Positions 47,487 through 56,268 of a DNA stretch of 56,268 nt are shown here, piece after piece. Source of the stretch: Cyanothece sp. BG0011 (GTDB lineage: Bacteria; Cyanobacteriota; Cyanobacteriia; Cyanobacteriales; Microcystaceae); the NCBI RefSeq assembly GCF_003013815.1, contig NZ_PRLH01000142.1:1-56268 (forward strand), given 5' to 3'. Numbering within the stretch: position 1 is the stretch's first letter; every line of letters begins with the position of its first letter. A program made the position numbers and the translations under genes. A model generated the notes under the pieces. The model was not told where the DNA came from, did not search any database, and worked only from the letters and a program-made list of their open reading frames with translations.

Positions 47487-50400
47487 ATGGAACCTATTGC
47501 AATTATCGGTATTGGCTGTCGTTTTCCTCAAGCTAAAGATCCTCAAGCTTTTTGGCAATTATTATCTCAAGGAATTGACGCTATTACAGAAATTCCCGGC
47601 GATCGCTGGAATATAGACGAATTTTATGACAGTAACCCAGAGACCCCCGGCAAAATAGCTTCCCGTTATGGAGGCTTTTTATCAGACCTAGATGGCTTTG
47701 ATCCCAACTTTTTCGGCATTTCCCCAAAAGAAGCCCGATTAATCGATCCTCAACAACGTTTATTATTAGAAGTGGCTTGGGAAGCCTTAGAAGACGGGGG
47801 AATGGTAAAAGAACAAATCGCTGGTTCTAATACAGGGGTATTTATGGGGATTGGTACCAACGATTATAGTCGTATCCCTGGCTCAACCTATAACGATCAA
47901 CCTCAAGGTTACGATCTCACCGGCAATGAAATGAATATAGCGGCGGGCCGTCTTTCTTACTTGTTTAATCTACGGGGTCCGAGTTTAGCTGTTAATACGG
48001 CTTGTTCTTCTTCCTTGGTGGCAGTGCATTTAGCTTGCCAAAGCATTTGGAACCAAGAGGCAGAAATGGCCTTAGCAGGAGGAGTCAATGTCATTTTATC
48101 TCCCATTGGTAATATTGCCTTGAGTCGATTAAAAGCCCTATCTCCCGATGGACGGTGTAAGACGTTTGATGCTAGTGCTAATGGCTATGTGCGTAGCGAA
48201 GGGGCTGGTTGTATTCTCCTTAAACCCTTATCAAAAGCGATCGCCGATCATGACCCTATCTATGCAGTGATCCGAGGCAGTGCCATTAATCATGATGGAC
48301 GGAGTAAAGGCTTAACGGTTCCCTACGGACCAGCCCAAGAAACCTTAATTCGTCGGGCATTGCACAGTGCTGAAGTTCAGCCCAAAGAGATCAATTATGT
48401 GGAATTACATGGAACTGGCACCCCGTTAGGTGATCCCATTGAAGCCATGGCCTTAGGTACCGTTTTAGGAGAAGGGCGCAACCCTGATGATCCTTGTTTA
48501 GTGGGATCGGTTAAAAGTAATATTGGTCATTTAGAAGCGGCCGCTGGCATTGCCAGTGTCATCAAAATGGCACTATCTCTGAAATATCAACAAATTCCCC
48601 CTAGTCTTCATTTTAATCAGCCTAACCCTTATATTCCTTTTGATAAATTACCCCTTAAAGTACAATCGACTCTAATTCCTTGGCCCCAAAAAGAGACGCC
48701 TGCTAAAGTGGGTATCAGTTCCTTTGGTTTTTCGGGAACGAACGCTCATATCATCTTAGAAGCCGTTACCTTATCTCAAACGACTCAGCAACCCCCCTTA
48801 CGGTTTCCCCATTTACTGCCTATCTCAGCCCATACCCCCGAAGCAGTCACTAACCTAGTGCAGGGGTATCAAGGCTTAATAGAAGACAAAGAACTGACCC
48901 CAAACGATGTACAGAATCTTTGTTATAGTGCGAGTACAAGGCGGACGCACCATGCTCACCGCCGAGCTGTGGTGATTAATTCTCCCCAAGAATTACAAGC
49001 TAGTTTACAAGAACTAGAAGCCGTTGACTTAGACAGTTTACCGAAACCCTCGAAACGTAAACCGAAAATTACCTTTGTCTTTTCCGGTCAAGGGCCTCAA
49101 TGGTGGGGTATGGGACGGGAATTATTAGCCCAAGAAGCGGTATTTCGGGCAGTCATTGAAGAATGTGACCGTTTGATTCAAAAGTATGCTCACTGGTCAT
49201 TATTAGAGCAGTTTACCCTTGCTGAGTCCGAGACTCGCCTCCAAAAAACAGAAATCGCTCAACCAGCTTTATTTGCCTTACAAGTAGGGTTAGCTCAATT
49301 ATGGCGTTCTTGGGGCATTGAACCAAAAGCTGTCATCGGTCATAGTTTAGGAGAAGTAGCAGCAGCCCATTTTGCCGAGGTTTTGACCCTTGAAGAGGCA
49401 GTTTCTTTAATTTGTCATCGGGGACAATTAATGCAGCAAGGGACTGGTAACGGTAAGATGCTGGCGGTAGAATTGCCTGTGACGCAAGTACAATCATTAT
49501 TGACGTTTTGGAATGATCAATTAGAAGTAGCAGCGATTAATGGTCCTAGCTCAACTGTTATTTCTGGAAACTCAGCAGCCATTGATGATTTTGTGGCTGA
49601 GTTAAAAGAGAAATCACCCAATATTTTTTATAAAGAATTACCGGTTAATTATGCGTTCCATAGTCAACAAATGGAACCCTTGGCTGAAGCTTTAGTTAAA
49701 AAAATCAGTCATCTAAATCCTCAAAAAGAAAGGGTTTCTATCTTTTCAACAGTTACGGGAGATCAGATCGATGGGACAGCCTTAAATGCTGAGTATTGGG
49801 GTAAAAACATGCGTCAAACCGTTAGATTTAACCCTGCTATTGAAGCTTTAATCCAGTCCCGTCATACCCTATTTTTAGAGGTTAGTCCCCATCCGGTTTT
49901 ATCAGGATATATGAAGAAAACTTTAATCGAAAAACAAACAGAGGGAGTGGTTTTACCTTCCCTAAGACGCAAAGATCCAGAACGGATAACCCTATTAAAT
50001 TCCCTGGGGACGTTTTATACTTGGGGACAGTCAATTAATTGGGAAAAATTATATCCTAATCACTGTGAAAAAGTCGAGTTACCTTTGTATCCTTGGCAAA
50101 GAGAATCTTATTGGATTGATGATATTAAACCTCAATTTAAGGAAGCAACCCCCAAATCTTCTTTATTACAACTATTAATAGAAGGAAAGACCCAAAAGCT
50201 AACAGAAGCATTAAATAAAAAGCCGCAACTATCCCCAGAAGCTAAACAAGTGTTACCTCAAATTTTGTCGTTATTAGTAGAGACAGAAGGGACAAGTCAA
50301 TTAGGTCAAAATTTAGCCAAAGCTTGTTACAAAGTACAGTGGGAAGAAAATCATTTATCTATCAATCAATCAGAAAATAAACAGGAAAATTGGTTGATTT

Positions 50401-52193
50401 TTAGTGATAAAAAAGGGACAGGAGAAACCATAGCTAATGCTTTAAATCATCCTTGTATTTTAGTCTCCTCTGGCAACAGTTATCAAACTTTAGACAATCA
50501 ACATTATCAAATTAATCCCGATAGTTGTGAGAATTTTAAACAATTACTAATCAGTCTTGCTCAACCCATTACTAAAATCCTTTATCTCTGGGGTTTAGAC
50601 AGTTCAATGGACTTGAAACAGTCCCATGAGTCTTTGTTGTATTTAGTACAAGCATTACTCAAAAACCCAACTACCATTATCCCCAAACTATGGATTATAA
50701 CCCAACAAGCACAATCGGTTATCAGTCACCCAAAAAGCTGTAATATAGCCCAAAGCAGCTTATGGGGAATGGGTCAAGTGATAGCCTTAGAACATCCTCA
50801 ACTATGGGGGGGATTAATTGACCTAGATGATTCTAGCTTATCCCTGATGCCGATGATTACTCAAATTACAGCAGAAACAGGGGAAAAGCGAGTTGCATTT
50901 CGGGAGGATAAACGTTATGTTGCCCGTTTAACCCCCACTCAACCCAGTTCATCTCCTCCTTTATCTCTGAACAATGAAGGGTGTTACTTAATTACAGGAG
51001 GGTTAGGGGCTTTAGGATTAACCTTAGCAGATTGGTTAGTGGACAAAGGAGCTAATCATTTAATTTTAACCAGTCGTCGCAGTTTAGCAGAACAATCAGC
51101 AGAAAAACAAGCAAAAATTGCAGCCTTAGAAGCCAAAAAAGTCAAAGTAACCGTGATCGCTGCCGATGTCACTAACTATGACCAGATGCAGCAACTATTT
51201 AACCAGATTAAACAACAATATCCGCCCCTACTGGGTATTATTCATGGGGCTGGAGTCTTAACGGATCAAATCATTGAACAGATGGATATTGATAGCTTTG
51301 AAGCCGTGTTAAAGCCTAAAGTTACAGGGGGTTGGAACTTACATCAACTCTCCCGTGATCTCCCTTTAGACTTTTTTGTCTGTTTTTCCTCCATGTCTGC
51401 ATTACTGGGTTCACGAGGACAACTTCATTATGCAGGGGCTAACGCCTTTTTAGACGGGTTAGTACATTACCGTCGAAGTTTAGGACTACCTGGCATGAGT
51501 ATTAACTGGGGGCCTTGGGCAGAAGGCGGTATGGCAAACCAAGGGTATGAACAAGGGTTAAAATTGATGGGAATTAACCCATTAGATCCCACATCAGCCT
51601 TGACTCTTCTCGGAAATTTACTCTTAGGAGAATCTGAGCAAATGATGGTGGCCGATATTGATTGGGGTAAATTTGGAAATATTGTGGCGGCGAAAGGAAA
51701 AACTCCCTTTTTACAACAATTATTGCCAGAAAATCCAGGAGAATCTCCAGAAAAAAGCCGAAATTTAGCACAAGAATTAGAAGAAACTCCACCCCATCGA
51801 CGAATCCCTTTATTGACCCAGGAATTACAACAACAAGTGGCGCAAGTGCTGGGGCTACGAGGATCATCTTTACCCGAAACCGATCAAGGGTTTTTTGACA
51901 TGGGGATGGACTCTTTAATGTCGGTAGAACTCAAACATCGCTTAGAAAAATTATTTAACGTTTCTCTACCATCCACCCTAGCTTTTGAATATCCCACCAT
52001 TGAGGATGTTGTGACTTATTTCAGTGATCAAGTGTTTGCTTGGAGCGTTGAGTCAAACCACTCCCAACCCACAATGTCTCAAAAGGCGGTTGGTTTAGAA
52101 GCAACCGTAACGGAACTCGAAGGGCTATCCGAAGCCGAAACAGAAGCCCTAGCCGAACAAGAACTCGCTGAACTCGAAGCATTACTATCGTAA
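47487..52193 (+). CDS. Type I PKS module: KS-AT-KR-ACP
   Basis: 1568 aa, one complete modular extension unit. KS ~1-425: VNTACSSS (Cys173), ELHGTGTPLGD (His308), SNIGHLEAAAG (His348). AT ~528-880: GHSLGEV (Ser620), YAFHS (722-726), indicating malonyl rather than methylmalonyl use. KR ~960-1400: TGGLGALG (~1170-1177), LTD motif (B-type, D-hydroxyl), SSMSALLG, HYAGAN (Tyr1315). ACP ~1440-1530: GMDSLMSV (Ser1476). No thioesterase domain; it ends in an acidic Leu/Glu-rich tail of the docking type seen where a chain passes to another protein. I start at the ATG at 47487. The TAA stop coincides with the end of element copy C, so the true C-terminus could be shortened. Confidence 0.93.
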   Translation: MEPIAIIGIGCRFPQAKDPQAFWQLLSQGIDAITEIPGDRWNIDEFYDSNPETPGKIASRYGGFLSDLDGFDPNFFGISPKEARLIDPQQRLLLEVAWEALEDGGMVKEQIAGSNTGVFMGIGTNDYSRIPGSTYNDQPQGYDLTGNEMNIAAGRLSYLFNLRGPSLAVNTACSSSLVAVHLACQSIWNQEAEMALAGGVNVILSPIGNIALSRLKALSPDGRCKTFDASANGYVRSEGAGCILLKPLSKAIADHDPIYAVIRGSAINHDGRSKGLTVPYGPAQETLIRRALHSAEVQPKEINYVELHGTGTPLGDPIEAMALGTVLGEGRNPDDPCLVGSVKSNIGHLEAAAGIASVIKMALSLKYQQIPPSLHFNQPNPYIPFDKLPLKVQSTLIPWPQKETPAKVGISSFGFSGTNAHIILEAVTLSQTTQQPPLRFPHLLPISAHTPEAVTNLVQGYQGLIEDKELTPNDVQNLCYSASTRRTHHAHRRAVVINSPQELQASLQELEAVDLDSLPKPSKRKPKITFVFSGQGPQWWGMGRELLAQEAVFRAVIEECDRLIQKYAHWSLLEQFTLAESETRLQKTEIAQPALFALQVGLAQLWRSWGIEPKAVIGHSLGEVAAAHFAEVLTLEEAVSLICHRGQLMQQGTGNGKMLAVELPVTQVQSLLTFWNDQLEVAAINGPSSTVISGNSAAIDDFVAELKEKSPNIFYKELPVNYAFHSQQMEPLAEALVKKISHLNPQKERVSIFSTVTGDQIDGTALNAEYWGKNMRQTVRFNPAIEALIQSRHTLFLEVSPHPVLSGYMKKTLIEKQTEGVVLPSLRRKDPERITLLNSLGTFYTWGQSINWEKLYPNHCEKVELPLYPWQRESYWIDDIKPQFKEATPKSSLLQLLIEGKTQKLTEALNKKPQLSPEAKQVLPQILSLLVETEGTSQLGQNLAKACYKVQWEENHLSINQSENKQENWLIFSDKKGTGETIANALNHPCILVSSGNSYQTLDNQHYQINPDSCENFKQLLISLAQPITKILYLWGLDSSMDLKQSHESLLYLVQALLKNPTTIIPKLWIITQQAQSVISHPKSCNIAQSSLWGMGQVIALEHPQLWGGLIDLDDSSLSLMPMITQITAETGEKRVAFREDKRYVARLTPTQPSSSPPLSLNNEGCYLITGGLGALGLTLADWLVDKGANHLILTSRRSLAEQSAEKQAKIAALEAKKVKVTVIAADVTNYDQMQQLFNQIKQQYPPLLGIIHGAGVLTDQIIEQMDIDSFEAVLKPKVTGGWNLHQLSRDLPLDFFVCFSSMSALLGSRGQLHYAGANAFLDGLVHYRRSLGLPGMSINWGPWAEGGMANQGYEQGLKLMGINPLDPTSALTLLGNLLLGESEQMMVADIDWGKFGNIVAAKGKTPFLQQLLPENPGESPEKSRNLAQELEETPPHRRIPLLTQELQQQVAQVLGLRGSSLPETDQGFFDMGMDSLMSVELKHRLEKLFNVSLPSTLAFEYPTIEDVVTYFSDQVFAWSVESNHSQPTMSQKAVGLEATVTELEGLSEAETEALAEQELAELEALLS

Positions 52194-52490
52194 ACTCACA
52201 TCTTGCACCTTCCCTAATCCCCCTACCCCCCTGCCCCCCACACCCCCCACACCCCCCACACCCCCCTTTAAAAGGGGGGCAGGGGGGGTTAGGGGCAGGG
52301 GGGGTAGGGGCAGGGGGGGTAGGCAAAAGGCAAGAGGCAAGAGCGGTGAGACCCCGCGCCTTCGCATCTGCGCAAGGGAACGCTCACCAAGACAGGCAAA
52401 AGTATCTTATTTTAAGCCTAACTGCTTGAGCATTGACTGTCTTCTTTTTAGCTATTAAGTTATTTTATACTGGTGCAAGATATGAGTTTA
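52191..52490 (+). mobile_element. MITE-like element, copy C
   Basis: Terminal inverted repeats TAAACTCACATCTTGCACC (52191-52209) and GGTGCAAGATATGAGTTTA (52472-52490), 18 of 19 paired, around 300 bp. The interior has long C/G runs, GGCAAGA-type heptamers and the 114-bp segment shared with copy B. It occupies the whole gap between the PKS stop and the convergent protease gene stop (52495), and its first three bases are the PKS stop codon. It has the same orientation as copy B and no coding capacity of its own. Confidence 0.85.
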
Positions 52491-52494
52491 AAAA

Positions 52495-55400
52495 CTAGAT
52501 GGTAACTTCCACAAAATCATTATTGGTCAAGTGATTAGAATTAACTCCGTTTAAAACTAATAAGGCTTGATTATTGTAAGAGATTAAGGTGTTTTCTCCC
52601 AAGGAGTCTAAGGCTAACTGATTGTAGGATAAACCTCCTGATAGACCAATACTATCAACTCCCAACTCAAAATCAGTAATGGTATCTGTTCCTTGATTAG
52701 ATTTTAGGACAAAAATATCACTTCCCCCCTGGCCAGTTCGGGTATCATTTTCAGCAATTCCTAGTATATATTCATCGGCATCTGTACCAACAATGGCACG
52801 ATTTCCGGTCAGGGGGTCATAAGCGGTTCCTTGCCAACCATTATTCCCTCCCACCGCTAAATAATTAACAACTTCAGTGGTATGATTGGTTTCTGTATCA
52901 AAGGTAATGTCTTCTTGTACGGTTACCTCAACCCCATTACTGGTGAGATTTTGGAAACGTAAGGCAGACGCATCTGGACCGTCATAGGTAGCAATATTTG
53001 CCAAGAAATGAGGAATCTCTGTAAACTGGTCACCAAAATTAATATTAAATAACTCATGGGTAACAGTATTACCGGTACTACCGGCTTGGAAACTGACCCC
53101 ATTACTATTACCATTACCAGAGGCAATAGCCACATAACCGATGGTTTCATGAGAATGTCCTTCTGCGTTTCTTCCGTAAACTTCGTCTTCTTCTAGGACT
53201 ACGTCAAACCCATTGGCCGTGGCATTTTGTTGACGAGTTCGGACTAAGTTGCTGTCGTTGAGGGTTTGCACTTGACTAAAGATTACAGGAGTATCGGCAA
53301 AGTCAATGTCAAACTCAACCGTTTGCCAGGGGGTCAAACTGAGGTTTTGCACATTAGCTGTAGCATCAGTATCAAAGCTTCCGACTTCGACTAAGGTTCC
53401 ATCAGACAGTTGATAGGTTCCTGCTTCAAAAACAAAATAACTTAAGGTTTCTAGGATATGAGTCCCATCTTCATTAACGGGTTCTTGGAGATAGATATCA
53501 AAGCTATTGTTAGTAATATTGGTAATACGAGGGGTGGCTAGTTGGTTGCCATTGTAAGAGACAGATGGGGCAAAAATGATCGGGTTATTGTAGGTATGAT
53601 CAAGGGTAATGGTTTGAAGATTGTGATCGAGGGTAATGGTATCTGCTTCTCCTAAATTGAGGGGAGCTCCTGTTATAATCTGGTTAACAGTCACGTCAAA
53701 GGAATCAAAAGCAGATTGGCCGTTGGATAGACCTTCAATGGTAATGGTTGCTGTTCCCGATTGATTGTCTTGATAGTCCAGAATTAGTTGTTGATCAACA
53801 ATCGTTGCTGTGACTAATGAGGTATTATCATTAGAAAAAACTGACTTAGTGATCGCATGATCATCATTGTCAATATCTGCAAAAATATCACTTAAATCGA
53901 TGATGGTGTTGTCTGCATCTTGATAAATGCTAACATCTGAAATTTCATTAACAACCACAGGTGCATCATCAACTGGTGTAATATCAAAACTCACACTAGA
54001 AGACACAGGATTATTGTTGCCGTCATCTACAGTGTAGCCGAAGTTTCCTGCGTTGCCATTCGCATCAGGAACAGGAACAAATTGTAAGCTCGTTAATTCT
54101 TCACTTGTTAACATATCCCCAACAGCGACAGGAGACCCATCAAATTTTTGAAGTTCTCCTTTAGTTGAATGAGGAAGAGTATCAACTGTAATTTCTAGGG
54201 GATCATTTTCTGGATCACTCGGAGCAGTAATATTAAGATTGATGGTGATATCTTCGTCAGGATTTAATGTTTTTGGGCCTTCAACTAAGGGGGGTTGATT
54301 CAGGGATAAGGTGACAGTTGAAGAGGCTGTATTTACTCCGTCACTAACCGTATAACCGAAGGTTTCTATGCCTGTTAAACTTCCATTTGCGACAAAACTT
54401 AAGGCAGTCAAATCATTTAGAGAAAGGATATTTCCTACATTAACAATAGTACCGTCAGGACGTTGTATTTCTCCAAAACTTCCATCAGGAATATTATCAG
54501 TAATAATCAGTAAATTATCTCCGTCAGCATCGGTTGGGGGGTCAATATTTAAGGCAATGGAAGTGTTAGGTTCTAATACTATATTTTTGTCTGCTTCAAC
54601 AACTGGAACGTTATTAATACGAACATTGCTAAAATTGATATCACTAATGATATCTCCTGCACTAAGAGAGACTGTATAACTTCGAGGAGAAGACGGAGAA
54701 CTATTATTAATTGTCCACCCCAAATCTTCTAAAATTCCTAACATAATATCATCGGGATTATGAATCACCCCTTGATTATAGGTAGGAGTCATAATTGCGT
54801 TACGTTGTCGATAACTCAAGTTGTCTAAATGAGACAAACTAGAACTTACATCGTAGCTAGAAGGGGCATAAATTTTAACGGAATTTCCCCCGTTAGCTTG
54901 TTGGGCATTGTCTCCATCAAAAAAGAGGTTCTGACTAACTAATTGTTCTCCTAAAGCAGTTGAATTATTAGGAAAAAGTTGATGATTATATAGACTTTCC
55001 CCTGAGCCATTAACCAAAAATTTATCGTAAATAAAACGACTAGTATAACTACCTATTCCACTACCAGGACTATGACTTAATAAGGTGAAAAAGCCTAACC
55101 CGTGAGCAATTTCGTGTAAGGCAACTGTTACTAAATCATAACTAGAACTGGTTTGACCATCGGTTCCTAAATACCAGTTTTGCTCGCTATCGATAGTAAC
55201 ATAAATATCGGGTTCATTAGGTTTTAAATCACTCCCTGCTAATTGATTAGCTAAACCAACCGGATAAAAGACATTGGGTTCAGGAATATTATCAAAATTC
55301 GTCACAAAACCCCCCGGTCCACCATTAGCTAAACCCGCAGGAAATGAAGACCAACCAACTTGAATATCAAGGGGAACATTGGTGACTAAAAGAGATTCCC

Positions 55401-56268
55401 AAATATCAGCCGCCTGTTCAAAAGCTGCTTTTGCTTCATTGGGAAACAGTTCATCATAAGTAACATTAAGGGTTCCTGTCTTGGGTTCTAAATATTTGGG
55501 CAATGTAGATTGCCAACCAACATCAACAACTTCACTAATGGTATAATTGCCTGGTGTTAATCCTTCAAACGAATAAAATCCATTATCATCAGTTGTGGTA
55601 GATGTTTCTCCTGCATCCAATTGACCATTTTGGTTTTGATCAAGATAAATCAGTTGTCCCGAGAAACCTGGTTCATTATTAGATTTAATGCCATCATTAT
55701 TGACATCGTTCCATTTGATTCCTTCAACAGTTCCTGCTGCACGAAAACCAAAGTTAAGTTGACTGGTGGTTTGGTTAAACTCTGTAGAAACTGGGTAATT
55801 ATTTCCCAAAGGAAACGTTTTTTTGCCAACCATTGAAACCTTCGACAGCAATGTAGTAATTATCCTGGGGATTTAACCCACTAAATGAATAATTACCCAA
55901 ACTATTTGTCAATGTAGATTGTTCGTTGGCATCCCATTGGTTATTTTGGTTTTGGTCTAAATAAACTCGCCAGTTGGATAAACCCTGTTCACTATTATTT
56001 TGAGTACCACTGTTGTCTAAGTCGTTCCAAACTGTCCCATTAATTTGAGGTAAAGAAGTATTGTTTAAAATGGCTAAAGTATTACCATTTTGTCTGACCA
56101 TTACATAGGCACTAACTTGACTTAAATCATAACTATTAAGGTTGACAATGGTATCTTGGTTAGGATCAAATCGTAGATTTCTGCGTAACCATTGCCACCA
56201 GCAAAACCACTGATATTAAAGGTCTCGACCACTGCCACCCCACATCGGTCAATACTACTTTCGCCAGA
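52495..56268 (-). pseudogene. Large secreted metalloprotease-like protein with SdrD-B, Ig-like and RTX-like parts; frameshifted, 5' end outside window
   Basis: The largest intact stretch (55851 down to 52495) has an SdrD-B-like domain (~40-115), a zinc-protease-like part with HEIAHGLGF (246-254), two Ig/cadherin-like repeats, beta-rich H-type-lectin-like repeats and an RTX-like C-terminus (GTDADEYILG..GGSDIFVL). The usual third metal ligand of HExxHxxGxxH is Thr. Upstream, a second SdrD-B domain is in another frame (55799-56101). Removing one base from the run of seven T (55818-55824) restores GWQKTFPLGNNYP. A further break near 56172-56178 separates the edge sequence GFAGGNGYAEI from LRFDPNQD. 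It may be a pseudogene or carry sequencing errors. It probably belongs to the extracellular matrix or cell surface. Confidence 0.72.

Noticed and set aside
22302-52193. Cluster as the heterocyst glycolipid (hgl) locus
   Set aside because: The KS, PfaD and KR types are related, but the halogenase-family gene, free ACP and RND exporter are not part of hgl loci, and no DevBCA-type exporter is present.
52204-52341. Repeated C/G-rich units resembling a CRISPR or a coding Pro/Gly-rich reading frame
   Set aside because: Units are irregular, spacers are absent and the block is the interior of element copy C; the reading frames there are artefacts of C and G runs.

Overview
The window looks like cyanobacterial chromosome. 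It carries psaK (photosystem I), cyanobacterial-type TamB, RseP and ChaB homologues, many HIP1-type GCGATCGC octamers and heptanucleotide repeats, on AT-rich DNA. A unicellular Crocosphaera/Cyanothece-like host is my best guess, but nothing here fixes the genus.

Region 1 (1-22,300) is mostly housekeeping and scattered accessory genes: site-2 protease RseP, an Uma2-type nuclease, two SAM methyltransferases, a stress-type membrane protein, ChaB, an M48 protease with TPR-like repeats, a 1788-aa TamB, an EamA transporter, glutamate dehydrogenase, TrpF, PsaK, an FHA protein, a 441-aa protein of unknown family with a CRP-like site upstream, a small unknown protein and a divergent PEP-synthase-like protein.

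Region 2 (22,302-52,193) looks like a specialised-lipid or polyketide gene cluster, and I do not recognise this combination as a described pathway. On the minus strand are an exporter operon (periplasmic adaptor, RND permease with a frameshift, type II thioesterase), a COG2907-like flavoprotein, and a dissected PUFA/heterocyst-glycolipid-type synthase. The synthase consists of a PfaD-like enoyl reductase, a 1606-aa pseudo-KS/AT/DH protein, a KR-DH protein, a separate KR half-domain and a KS-AT-ACP protein. Divergently on the plus strand are a PAS-AraC regulator, a free-standing ACP, a flavin-dependent halogenase-family enzyme with WxWxIP motif and active-site Lys, and a one-module type I PKS (KS-AT-KR-ACP). 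A plausible reading is that the Pfa-like enzymes build and reduce an acyl chain, the PKS extends it once, the halogenase modifies a carrier-bound intermediate, the thioesterase releases or edits it, and the RND system exports it. The product is unknown. No phosphopantetheinyl transferase or adenylating enzyme is visible in the window.

Region 3 (52,495-56,268, open at the right edge) is a large secreted metalloprotease-like protein with SdrD-B, Ig-like and RTX-like parts. Its reading frame is broken at least once and probably twice.

Three non-autonomous transposon-like elements share terminal inverted repeats (13,118-13,356; 28,111-28,346; 52,191-52,490). Two of them supply the stop codon of the preceding gene, and the second and third lie in direct orientation on either side of the biosynthetic core.
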